Shown here: one piece after another, positions 1-11,496 of the stretch
Layout of the letters: each line of letters begins with the position of its first letter
Numbering within the stretch: position 1 is the stretch's first letter
Source of the DNA: Lineus longissimus
Taxonomy: Eukaryota; Nemertea; Pilidiophora; Heteronemertea; Lineidae
Assembly (NCBI RefSeq): GCF_910592395.1
Contig: NC_088309.1
Coordinates: forward strand, 25,980,599 to 26,044,598
Direction: 5' to 3'
DNA: 64,000 nt
The notes under the pieces: model-generated
The model's input: only the letters and a program-made list of their open reading frames with translations
The model's database searches: none
What the model was told of the DNA's origin: nothing
Position numbers and translations under genes: made by a program

Positions 1-1588
1 CCTGCTTTAAGAAAAAAGAAAGAACTAATGCAGATATTTTGAAAAAAACTAAGCCTTCAGAGCAATGATATTGATCTACAACGAATTCCTCTTGAAAACA
101 AATAATATGTCAATAAGGCGCATCCGTGCATCATTTTGAGTTATTAAATGTGGCACAAAAATGCGATGTAGAAACACTTTTTTGCTGTGACCGAGACAAC
201 TACCCAGACAAATAACTCCATTGCTGTTGTACCTCGTGCTGTGAAATAGATTAGTCGTTATCACGTCACAACCATCACCAAACGGCAAATTAATTGCCAT
301 ATTGAAAACAGAGCAAGAAATAGCAGTATTCTGGATCAGCGAGTACATACATAAAGTGCTATTGATTTCAGCCCAATGGGGGAAAAGCACATTTTTTGCA
401 AAGGTTCACTTGAAACAAAGAGTAACAGTGTTTGATTGAATTTTCATGAGAGTCAACCCAATAGCATAAATTACTACAAGAAAATGGTAAATTCCGTTGG
501 GAACTGGTGTTCCCTGATCACGACACTTGACTTCTGGCCTGGAAACGAAAGAGAAGTAACATTTAAATAAACAATTGAGCATTTTTCATGATGTTTTTGG
601 GGGGTTTTATCTTCCTTTATAGCATATCATGTATAATATGTCTACATGTTTATGTCTGTGATAGCCTCATTGGCACTAACAAGATGAATGAATTAAATTA
701 AATTGAATTGTCAGGCAATGGTGGTCAACCTGCCTCGGGTTTATCCCAATATCAGTCACATGATGACGGACCTGAACTGTAGTCAGCTTATCGAGTTTTA
801 TCTCATTTACCTCAATTTTGTTCCACAAATCTGGCATCCTGAATATTTATTTCCAACTCATGCGGGATGGGCAACTGGGGGCCAAGGCCTGCTTTTACGA
901 TCCACCAGGAAACTTGTCCCCAAACTGATAACTTCCCACGATGAATGGGTCTCTGTCGCGTCAGCTTGATCCTTTGGGACGGGGCAGCGAAACCATACGA
1001 GATAGAGCAATTATTCACCTGAAAAAATTAAAGACAATTTGAATGCTGCTTCAGTCAACAATGGGCAATCTGTTCAGGAGTTCAAATCGCCCATTGTTTC
1101 ATAAATGAGAGCTGGACAGACAGTTCCAGCTGCTCTTTGCAGATTTCCTTCTTCCAATGCATCCATCAAGTTTTGTCTCGACCAAACTTGCATAGTTATA
1201 TTAGCAGTCCGCATTATTGTTTGCTTATCATAAATTTACTTTAAGGTCACGTGCAGGTCTTATTGGTAATTGCTGGGGTACAACTTGGTACTGCTGGACA
1301 GACTTACATGTCCACAAAACGCAGTGTCACTGCTGGACTGATTTACAAGTCCACAAAACGCAGAATCGGATATGGACACCATTACCCCAGCAAGAACCCA
1401 ATGTTACCCCACAAAGAGGGTCGTTTATAATGTTGAAGACATGTTTATACAATAATAATATTGAAGCTATTGCCTGCAGTGACCTTGCTAATGATTTTTA
1501 TGTGGGAGGGGCCAGGGACCGTGACTATTGATAAAGTCCTCACGATATTAAATTCGTCAACAATGGGGCACAGACTTTCACATATTTT
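1..1588. other. Intergenic, no supportable gene
   Basis: Only short open frames without recognisable protein similarity or convincing splice structure are present. AT-rich unique-looking DNA; nothing that I can annotate as functional. Confidence 0.6.
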
Positions 1589-1766
1589 CGTGACCGACCT
1601 ATATTACCAGTACAGTCCAATATATATTTCATTTTTTCGTGACCGACCTATATTACCAGTACAGTCCAATATATATTCTATTCTTCGTGACTGACCTATA
1701 TTACCAGTACAGTCCAATATGTATTTTATTTTTCGTGACTGACCTATATTACCAGTACAGTCCAAT
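1589..1766. repeat. Tandem repeat, 48-49 bp unit, four copies
   Basis: Four consecutive units each begin CGTGACYGACCTATATTACC and continue through CAGTACAGTCCAAT; starts are at 1589, 1638, 1686 and 1734. The spacing is 49, 48 and 48 bp. Units 1-2 share CGTGACCGAC and units 3-4 share CGTGACTGAC, so the array probably grew by duplication of adjacent pairs. The last unit is cut short after CAGTCCAAT. Confidence 0.9.
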
Positions 1767-4150
1767 GATACTATCATCTATAGTTTAGTCTGTATATTAT
1801 TCTAGGGTTGGGGTGGGGACGGGGAAATTCTCCAGTGACAAACTTTTTGATTGTCATTCTGGTAAAGAAAAACACGTCCAAAGAGGAAATTTATTCTCAT
1901 AACTTTTTACAATGCTCGAAAACGGCTTTAAAAATGTACATGTGGCGAGTCACCATATGTACTGACTATACCTGTGGATCTTGATATATATATCATAATT
2001 GAAATCCTCAGGGAAATTAAAGCAACTTGAAGACAAACAGGGTTCCATGCCCTGGGTTTCCATGTACCGCGGACGATGCTAACGATAGGATTTAGCTGAC
2101 AGGATTTGGCCACATGAACCCCTCCAGTCCAGAAGACGCGGGGGTCGTCAGATCAATTTAAAACCGCCATGGACTTCACTTCTTCCCCCTCACAAGTCGG
2201 TCGCGATGACCTCCATGTGCAAACCATATTGGCTGTGGATGCCCTGGTAACCCATGTCGCCTAACCCGACATAGCGCGCTGCCTGATTAGAAGTTACCGC
2301 CTCTGAGACCCAGGGTTGAGACACTGGGGTCTGCCCCTAGCTGACAGGTGGCTGGAGATCCATATCATAGAGCATACCAACCGTACATAACCGGCTGGAC
2401 TGGTACACCCTATCAGGCTCAGACTCCCCAACGGAGTCTATTGAGCGCAGCCGCAGCGCCAGTTAATATGGCTGGATTTACGTCGTCAAATAACTGTCGA
2501 CCTGATGAGCATTCGTTCACGGCACATAGAGTTTATCGGGGTTGGGGGCGAAGAGACAAGACCAGGAACTCCTGTAGGGTCACGGGCGCAATGCAACCCA
2601 AGGAACGAGATGCACCCAAAGTACAAGCTCGAAAATAACTGGCTCATCTTTCGCCATAGGTATCAAGTATGAACCAATGATACAGACAGGCGTCATTAAC
2701 GTTGGGTAACACCTCACAAGGAGTATTGCCAAGCAGTTTTCAAGACCTATTTTGCAAAAAGGTGTGACAATAATGATAATATATCAGATCCAATACCAGT
2801 CCCTTGACCAAGCCCAACCATTTCTTGAAAGTTCAAGGGGGCATCGGGGGTTCTGAAAGAAAATACATTGGCATGACAGGTACGGTATATAGATCGAAGT
2901 GATAGACGGGCTAACTCGTTATCTGAAAAGGGTAAGCAGGCGTGTTGAGTGTTATAGTTACACGCAACAAGGTCACATATCCATCCATGGCCTGCAAGTG
3001 TCGCCAACCCAACACTATACACGTAGTTTTTTTTCACGATCACTGGCTAGGGGGTCGGAGCAATGTGAAGGTGTATTTTCATTCTTGATTTCACATTATT
3101 TCTCCCACTTTTTTCGGGAGTGAGACCTGGACCATGATACCATCCATGCACTTTTCAAGAAATTCGTCTTGGTAGAAGGCGTATTTGATAGCAATCATGT
3201 AAATTGTTCCAACAGCACCCAGCCTGCCCCTTTCACTGGCAGTGGTTCATGTATGGGAAGATTCAGATACTAAGTAAGGGAAGGGGGTACAAGAGCACCG
3301 GTACAGGTGAAGGGTTACAAAAGCCCCGGTATACAGTTATATATTAAAATGGTAACAAAATTTATCTTCGCACACCATCTTTATACTTGTGTTGGGGCTA
3401 TTGGTAAACTCAATGGTGACCAGAATATAATGGCTCGCGAAAGAAATTTTAAGTCAGTCTTTTGTTTGCTGCTGGTTTGCTGCGGCTTTCAGCAGTTTCC
3501 TTCGACTGCACTTGGAAGGATATCTTTTGAAAGCCACCACATGACCGCAGGGCCAATGTATTGTTCTCATTATTCACATTGAACAGCTTCATGACCACTC
3601 CAAAACATACTTAAAGGGACAACCTTGGGGATTTCCCTGGCCAGGAGGATAATACCTCTTCTTGTCACCATGCGTCGCCACTTATGCTGATCTCACCAGT
3701 TTTGGACATGGCTTGTGAAATGCAGGCAGGCCTAAGGTTACACCCAAATTTTGCGCACTGTTTATTGCAGTTCAATAACATTTAAATTTTCCGGATTGGA
3801 AAAGTCATGGTTTTGCTGGAAGCCATTTTTGTAGGTAAAACCAACATATCTCATGCCACATTTGTCCCTTTAATACCACTGAATACAAGAGGGGGTATCA
3901 CTAAACTATGGTCATTTCATCACACAAGCCTGGGAACAACTGGCAAGGTTTATCAAAGCTCTGGGATGCTGATCTCCTATGGGATAGGATAGATTGATAC
4001 CCGAGCGTTGCACAGGTCAAATGAGACGATTGGTAATTTCTGCCATGTTTTTATGTAAATGTCTTTGAACTACTTCGATTTTATGCCTCATCTTTCTGAG
4101 ACTGTCAAGGTCCTCATCATACATATCACATGTCACAGTATCAAGGGCTG
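1767..4150. other. Intergenic, no supportable gene
   Basis: Contains a slightly GC-richer patch (about 2050-2640) with a 96-codon frame that resembles no protein I know and may be old transposon sequence. No conserved exon was found on either strand. Confidence 0.5.
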
Positions 4151-4228
4151 ATTGGTTCAGAGATAGAATGTGTTATGAGCACGTGACACATTGCGCCAAG
4201 CACGTGGCGTGTGACGTCATAAAACATG
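4151..4228 (+). promoter_or_regulatory. Promoter-like cluster: CCAAT box, two E-boxes, CRE, ATG
   Basis: In order: an inverted CCAAT box (ATTGG, 4151), CACGTG at 4180-4185, CACGTG at 4201-4206, a perfect CRE TGACGTCA at 4212-4219, then ATG at 4226. The two E-boxes are 21 bp centre to centre, about two helical turns. The ATG opens a frame beginning MADMTDRLISFLPERYSTKD, which then runs into repeat DNA. Seen: the motifs. Inferred: promoter activity. No downstream plus-strand exon could be tied to it, so the transcript is unknown. Confidence 0.4.
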
Positions 4229-4299
4229 GCAGACATGACCGATCGTCTCATTTCCTTTCTGCCAGAACGATATAGTACCAAAGATACGGTATGGGCGAA

Positions 4300-4395
4300 C
4301 AGTGTCCTCCTTTCAAAGGGTTCTTTAATGAGTTCTCATTGGTGGGGCAGCGACCCCCCCCCCCCTCCCAAATTTCTGGGTCCGCCACTGCTGCA
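4300..4395. mobile_element. Dispersed repeat fragment with poly-C core
   Basis: On the minus strand this reads CAGTGGCGGACCCAGAAATT followed by a G-rich run (12 C on the plus strand at 4354-4365). That wording is typical of abundant dispersed repeats in invertebrate genomes (established pattern, family not identifiable here). Its limits are uncertain. Confidence 0.45.
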
Positions 4396-4475
4396 GAGAT
4401 GAAACGTTTCATAAAAATACATGTATGTGCGGTCAAGTCTTGAAATGATTCTTTCGATTGAGAAAAATAACTCAC

Positions 4476-4753
4476 CATGATGGTGTTCACGTCGTGTCTT
4501 GTGATAAACCGGTTTGGCAGCGGTGGTTGAGTAGTATTAGGTGTGCTAAACAGGACAACATATGTGGTATCTGCAAGGAATGAAAATGACAAGATAAGAT
4601 TGTACACAGTATCAAACAATAGTCGCAAAACTTGGGGGGAAAAGTTGTGGATAAATCAGGCTGAACTTACCAATGTTGAACCAGCGCTTCAACCATGGAA
4701 CATGTGCCTTGTTGGGGTCGACACAACTGAACGCTTGCGTTCCCAAAACCGGT
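4476..4753 (-). CDS. Candidate two-exon fragment of an unrecognised gene
   Basis: On the minus strand, exon A (4671-4753) ends at a strong donor (G|GTAAGTT) and exon B (4476-4570) starts after TTCCTTGCAG and ends ATG|GTGAGT. The phases fit (1 then 0). The joined peptide includes SCVDPNKAHVPWLKRWFN and, across the junction, NIDTTYVVLFSTPNTTQ. The Cys...PW...W then hydrophobic-strand pattern is loosely like a galactose-binding (discoidin/fucolectin-type) fold, but that is a weak guess. The upstream limit of exon A is uncertain because an in-frame stop lies just before the chosen acceptor. No further exons were found, so this may be a gene fragment, or real with flanking exons that I cannot recognise. 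Confidence 0.35.
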
Positions 4754-5579
4754 CTGTCATACCAGCAGCACAGCCAAATTCAACGCCACTAATTGAGTAC
4801 GTTACATCATGAATAAATAACCAGTCATAGAAATGATCATACCACACATCTATTCAAATGGTGATTTTCAATCAAATTGAATTGTGATTTTCAATCAAAT
4901 ATAAAATGACCCATTCACGAAAATGCTCACGATTTAATGCTGATGGGTCAAATGAATTAAACTCACCAGGCAAATAATGGGCTCACGGTCGGATGAACAC
5001 GAGTCGGACAGAAAGTGACATAACTTCGCTGAAACTTGGCACTTATGGTATTTTTAAACGACTAGTCTACGTGACACAACGTGATTGTTGAAATTTATAA
5101 CAAGTACGTATTTACACAATGCAATTTTTTTAATTCAAGTTCAATTTTGACACATGTCAAAGGCTTCTTGGAACAATCTGGTAATTTTATATAGCAACAA
5201 GTGGTTCTTGATTTTTTAAAGCATATATACTAATAAAACACTCCCTTCGCTTCCCAGACATGAGTTGAATTAATATACAGAATGATATCCATAACCAAAC
5301 ATACTCTCATTCCCGAGGGTGATATAAATTTCATCACAGCAATAAACCGCTAGCCGCCAAACCCATTGGCCAACCAGGTGTCAGGCAACTCTTGCCGTCA
5401 CTTGAAAACCAATAATCTAGAGTGAGAAGCTCGCAATAACATGAATGTATCTCTTCATTTCAACTTTAATTTGCAAAATAAATTGATTTTGCTTGCGGGT
5501 TGGCCTTCCAGCAGGTGTTTCAAAATACTTATGGGTGACGTGACTGACATGAGGTGCCTATCTTATTGAGTTCAGAATC

Positions 5580-8524
5580 ATGACCAGTTTGAGGACGTGT
5601 ATTCTAATATTAATTTCTTTTGCCCTTGACCATATTGGCCTTTTCGAAGGCTGCTGCGTTGGTCCAAATAGATCAAAGAATATCAATGTGTCGACAGATG
5701 CTGAAGGCCAAGTGCTTATTTTGGACCAGAACAGCTGTCATATTCACTCCGGCTGCTCACTTTCAAAACTCGTGCATCTGGTAATAACATTCACATTTCT
5801 GCATGTTGTGCTGTGATGATTTGCTGCTAATGTTATTGAGAATTGCGATTTTTCGTTCTCTGTGCGCGAGATGATAACAACAACAAGGAAATTGCATCAT
5901 CATCCAAAAATCTGCAATAGCCCCGAAGAGGCTATAAAATGCCGCTTCACTGGCTGACCGGCGACTTTCACTCTCCGAAAAGCAATGATGAGCTATAGAG
6001 AGAGACATAGACGTTAGGACACGATCCCCATCGAAGATTTTTTATTTGCGGATTATTGCAGCAAGGAAATTGGCCTAAGTATAGTGCCAGCTCTTCGATG
6101 GTTCCGATCACTGTGAAGAAGATAAATGAGAAATTAACGACCTCTGATATCATAAAACAGCTGAGGCCAGACGGGCGTCCATGCTTATGAATAGAAATTG
6201 TGAATTAGATCAGGAACCAAAATGAGCCGGCTGGAACTTGCCACTAAATTAAGCATAATTATATGTGATTACTTCATTTTTGTTGCAAATACGATCTTGA
6301 TCGCTGGTCGTAGCGATATAAGTCGCTTTTTTGGGAGACGCTTAAGATAAGGTAACGATAGCGTATGTTCGCTTCTCAGCGAACATAAACCCCGATTTCC
6401 TAACTTCACCAAAACTCTTAAGTGTCCGTCCACGAATTGACCATGCAAAATTTGCCAAAAATGATAAGGTAGGGGGGGGGCAGCGGATTTGACTGAAACT
6501 TAAAAATCGTTAATCTTTACGTAACATGGAGCCAATTGCCGCCGAGCTAATAGATTAGTTCCTGTAATTACTTGGTGCCTCATTATTTCTGGAGAAATCA
6601 AACATTCCGGCAATAAATATAACACGCGGCGTCAAATTTCAATCACGAAGAATTATTTACCAAACCAAGCAGTCATTAATCATAAGGAAACATGAAGGCA
6701 TAAAATGTGGTATTTTCCAGCTTGCTGATGTGAATTTCCCCTCTCATGAGAGACCAGTTTTGGGTGTGATCGTTGAAATTCCGATCAATGATTTGAAATC
6801 TGGTGATAGCTGAGCTAAATGAGAGTATACAAGAAGCGCATTAGGTAAGTTACCGTGATGCACTTCTTCTCTCTTGTTCAGAATCGATTTTCTCTCGTAG
6901 TATCGACATTTTAATGGGCAGTGTCATTCCTTAGAAATCCCACATGGGAAGATAAAAAGGAGAACCCTGGAACAGCTGGCTGCGGGATCTCAAGACCTTT
7001 GCGTTATGGTTTTTAAAGCATTGTTATGAATTTCCACGAAATAATATCTTGATTATCAAAAATATACGGTGGTACAAAAATCATGCTGTACCCTGATCCA
7101 AAAAAAGACTGACCTTGAAGATCGTCGTAGCTGGAGAACAGTAACTGAATTAGACATATCGCGGTGCGCTCGCGGTCAGTACGCAAAAATCAACAATATT
7201 CTTGACTCATTTCTGAGTCTTCGCAACAGCGACAAAGAAGCGATAGAGACGTATTATCATTAGGAATAATTCAGGTGCCTCACTTTAGAAGGTAATCACA
7301 AATGCCAACCATTGCGACGCCACATCAGCATTTTTACCAAACCTCATGAGACAAATCATGATTCCCATGAATATCTAATGAAAAATGACAAAAATCTCTC
7401 TTTGCCGTGCTCACGATCTCATTTTTGTTTCCGTTTATTTTTGTGGTTTCTCTTCATGTTTATTGCCTTCGTTACAGCTTTGATGAAGTCATCCATCCTC
7501 GGATTTTACTTTCCCGGTAAGGTCAACCATCAAACGAATTGGCTGTATCCGAATTCACCATTGTCTTTGGCTATTTCGTAAACAACCATGATTGCCAATC
7601 GTTAAAAAGAGTCACATGTCGATATACATGTGGCTTTATGGGTGCATTTCGTGAGTGTCTTTAGTTCAGATTTCATCAATTCGAGACAATATTTGTCACA
7701 ATCATTCGGGACGTAAACTAACGAAATCATTCGGGACGTAAACTAACGAAATCATAGATAACCATTGTTCATTCATGAGGCAATACTTTGAGCCGGGGCT
7801 GTAGCTGCAATTGCTTCAGTCTTCGTAGACTTTTAGCAATTCAAGGCAACTTTTCTAAACGCTCTCGATTGCCGCGGGCAATCGCGGCAATCGCCCTTCG
7901 CAAAAAGAAGCTATCAATGCAAGAAATAGCGGAAGTTCGTCACGACTGATTTATGCAAATGCATGGTTATCAGCTTGTTATGGTCTTGTTTTCACTTCTC
8001 TACCGGCATCATGCTCGCTATCATTGTTATCAGCAGTATGTTTTGATTATCACATTTGCATCTACAACAACATTTTCTTTCTCCAGGCCACTAACACAGG
8101 CAATTTCCACCTATATGATTGTCACATTCTTGAGCGGTATCGGGTAATCTTGCGGGATTATAGTATCTCGCGACAAGCTGCCATCAGTGAGGGTGAGTTC
8201 TTATTCGACTCTATACTGCACAGAAGAATCAACGTCAGTCTTGAGTTTGACCGCCAGAATATCTCATACCCTTTGGGACATCGTAATCATGATCGCAAGA
8301 AACATAATATAGATGGCTTGGGACCAGAGCGAGGTGTGCACATTCCGGGAGGTCCCAGAGGATTCATGACAGACTTTTACATCCTGGAGAGGAATCATTT
8401 CGCGACGGTAATCAGTAATATCCGGTTGCCATACTTGTTAAAAGGTACATGGAGATTCCTTGGCAAGTCGTTGATAACGCCTTCTCTTGAAGAGGTGCGG
8501 CGCCGTTTTCTTATGACTCATTGA
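5580..8524 (+). CDS. Candidate secreted protein, two exons, unknown family
   Basis: Exon 1 is 5580-5780 and exon 2 is 8087-8524. Exon 1 encodes 67 residues starting MTSLRTCILILISFALDHIG, a good signal-peptide shape (Arg, hydrophobic core, then Cys-Cys near residue 25), and ends at CTG|GTAATA. Exon 2 follows a strong pyrimidine tract (ACATTTTCTTTCTCCAG) and is open for 145 codons to TGA. Both sides are phase 0, giving a 212-residue product. The second half is rich in charged and aromatic residues without obvious repeats and includes GPERGVHIPGGPRGFMTDFY. I do not recognise a domain. There may be extra exons in the 2.3-kb intron. The signal peptide, long frame and matching phase support a real gene, but nothing here shows conservation or expression. 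Confidence 0.4.
6364..6387. other. Perfect 10-bp hairpin
   Basis: TATGTTCGCT, a 4-base loop TCTC, then AGCGAACATA: a perfect inverted repeat. It lies inside the intron of the candidate secreted gene. Function unknown. Confidence 0.6.
7701..7755. repeat. Tandem duplication, 25-bp unit
   Basis: ATCATTCGGGACGTAAACTA plus five bases occurs twice in direct tandem (7701 and 7726), followed by a 5-base start of a third unit. The copies are identical, so the duplication is recent. Confidence 0.85.
7866..7893. other. GC-rich hairpin with two alternative pairings
   Basis: CGATTGCCGCG (7866-7876) and CGCGGCAATCG (7883-7893) are perfect reverse complements around a 6-base loop. The first arm can also pair with the central GGCAATC, giving a competing stem. 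It stands out from the AT-rich surroundings. Confidence 0.6.
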
Positions 8525-11187
8525 TATCAGACAAGTGACTGATAGCATCGCGAATTCTCTCTCAGATATAATCCACTGGGATTGGTTTATTGGCATCAGT
8601 CTCGGATTGGAAAAGGAGGCAAAAAGTGCATTAATTCCATGGTGATCGACAGTTATTTCGCTTGTAAAGTGAAGAATAGACGTGTATTACACTCGAGAGA
8701 TATACGTGTATCATGTCCAAGAAAGAATAGCTTGATCATTTTTTACCCCCTAGTATGATAGATAACTGACTTCCAACCATCCACTTTGTGGACGGTGGAA
8801 TTTCCCATGGAGCAAGGATTTCAGCCCCGCCGTCACCGACGATCAGTGCACAACGCTGAGGGCGCTTTATTATATGCAGGGTGGGTAACCGAGAAATGTC
8901 TGGCACTGGCAAAACAGTCAGTCTGTGTCAGACACATTGATAAGTGATTTGTCGATCTCGAGATTTGGCTGGCAAGTGAAAACGACCTCACTGATTACTT
9001 TTAGGCATAAATCTTGCCCATGTCCACACCCAACAAAATTTTGGCCAATAACCTAGACTATAATGTGATTTCCTGTCCAAGCACTTAATCATGTATACAC
9101 CCCGGACCCAGCGGTATTGGCTTCGTCCGTCCCGAAGAGGAAGATATAATGATGTTTTGGCTGCAGCGGGAGTCTGTACTGAATGTGCAGCTCTCCGATT
9201 CATGATCCCCTTTGGTGATTACAAGTCAACTATTTCCACAAGGTAAACATCAATCTGATTGGCGAGTTATTGTCGGATACGTTGCTTGTCAGGAAGGATG
9301 ACGACCATTTCGAGTAATTTACTCCTTTTCATGACTTCATATACGAGTATATATTGCTTATTGGCGTAATAAATGATGGCTATACCACTTAATGGAAGCT
9401 GTGATGATTTGCGAGATGAGACTTGGCCACCAAACTGGTGTGGTCAGAACTCCCAATGAGGCTGCCGGACAGCAACTTCTCGACGCTGGTAAACCTTCTG
9501 ATTTCCTCCGTTCCTGCTGATTCACCTGAAAGAACTACAGTGGAACCCCAGTCGGCGACCAGCCCGATCAACATACATTCAAATCAGAGTGGTCAACTTG
9601 ACATTTCTCAAACCCCTATATCATGCTATGCAGTCACGGCACGAACTACCTCATCTAAATTGACACAATTAGTTTATTCATTGGCCACAACGGCTAAAGA
9701 ATATTGGGAAATGGTCACAATGTTGATTTAGGGGGCACTAAAGAAGATTCGGTGTTTGCCGTCCTCTTCTTTATGTGTCGTATAACTATCTGTAGTCGTG
9801 TTTACCCATGCTCTTGGTACAAAATGATATCTCAATTACTGGCTGGTGGGCCAGGAATGGGAACTCTCAATACCCAAGATGCATATCTATCTTGGATCCA
9901 TATCTTATTCTAAGACGAGGTTGTAGGAGGTTATTAATATGCTGTCTTAAGAACACGTCTCGCAACCGTTATCCGCAGAACCTATAGGGGGCTTCTTACA
10001 TAACATTCCCTCACCTCTCATGGAACGGAAATCCGGAAATAATTCACTTTTCATCGGAAAAAAGCGATGTTAATCCGTTTTGATACAGTCGAAGGATCCC
10101 GTTTTACACTAGCTTCTTCCACTCTAGGTCTGCCCAATAAAAAGATTGAGGTTACCATTGATGTAATCGGACGCCACCGATGCGGCCTTTAGTTAATGGT
10201 ATGGTCGGTCTTTGTAGAGAATGAGCGAATTTGGTGAGTGACTTTTGTGAGTGATGGGCGACTTATTCAAGCACAGTATATTGCCACGTAAAGATCAAAA
10301 GCGGACAATTTAATCTTACCCACGCCATCCTTTTATTATCAGTCGATGGTCGTGCGTGGGAGGAGGATGCGTAAGTTGGACATGCCGAACTATCAGCTTT
10401 GGCATCCCTTTTTTCCACAGGGACAGAGACTTTAGGATTTGTGGCACACCGCTGATGTAGTCAGAATAAAAGATTGGTTCCGTGTTTCGCCTGATATTCG
10501 TCCCAAAGCAGACTGACAGAACGTCAAGCCTTTACTATATATATATATACACTGGCCAAAACGTTTTCCAAAAAGCCAATAATGGGCAAAGTTTAGTCGC
10601 GTGCATATATATACTCACGACTCAATATTGTCTTATGTTCTTCGTTGGCGTAGATCGAGGGCCGGGAACATCCCGATCGACTTATTCTCAAACCCATTAC
10701 TTTCCAGTCACTTACAAGGACGACCCTCCCGCGAATCCTGAACTAATCATTCCCGCTCATCATCCTGTTCAGCAGCGCCGTCAAGGAGGAGAGTGCTACT
10801 TATTCTATAATCCCTTTGAAGCCAGATTTACTTTTTTCGCTGTTGAAAGGGCAAAACATGTTACGGTTTTTATTATTTTGAAGATGTCTAGCTGTGTTCC
10901 GAAGCTACAATACTGATGATAGTTATAGGCCTATATAAGACAGTCGGGTCAACAGTCATAGTCTGTCATCAAAGGTCCACATCCTTAGTCGGTTCCTGGC
11001 TACTTGTATATCTATCAGACTCCGTAGCCCAACGCTCGAGTTGGAAACTTGATTTCGAAAAATGGAACGCTTTATTAATCAGCTCATTTTGCTGTATATA
11101 TATCACAGTCATGTGGAAATAAGAGCTCAATAGCCCCCAAATCGTATACCTGTGTTGTCAGTGGGTGCGTGTTTGTAAGTCGATTGT
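8525..11187. other. Intergenic, no supportable gene
   Basis: Several frames of 60-144 codons occur (the longest plus-strand one at 10482-10916), but none shows recognisable similarity or a coherent splice model. A short TA microsatellite lies near 10540. Nothing else supportable. Confidence 0.55.
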
Positions 11188-11272
11188 GGGGGGGGGGGGG
11201 GGCTAGTGAAATAGTTCACCATGGTGAGCATGGCAAACCGGTGAATCCGAGATCTTTCTCGTACCGTAAGGG
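11188..11272. repeat. Poly-G run followed by dispersed repeat copy
   Basis: Fifteen G in a row (11188-11202), then a segment starting CATGGTGAGCATGG (11220) and ending GTAAGGG. The second segment is similar, with two short gaps, to 61279-61318 elsewhere in the window, which marks it as an interspersed repeat of unknown family. Confidence 0.6.
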
Positions 11273-11496
11273 ATCACAGGGGGCACAACTTTTTTTTTAC
11301 CCATAAACTCATGGTTGATCAGAATCATTAAATTTTAGCTACACCTTATAACTGTACTCTAATTTTTATACACTAAGTGATATTGCAGTAATTGTTTGGA
11401 GTGACACTATTTTGTAGCATTCTGTATAATTTCTTCCCGGATCAGTTCGAGTCAGCATTCGAACTGATTATATGGTCATGTGATCTGCTGTACAAA

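Noticed and set aside
4180-4206. Classical carbohydrate response element for Mondo/MLX
   Set aside because: The two E-boxes are separated by 15 bases, not the 5 of the known element, so I list it only as an E-box pair.
10482-10916. 144-codon plus-strand frame
   Set aside because: Includes a TA microsatellite translation, no similarity and no supporting splice or promoter signals.
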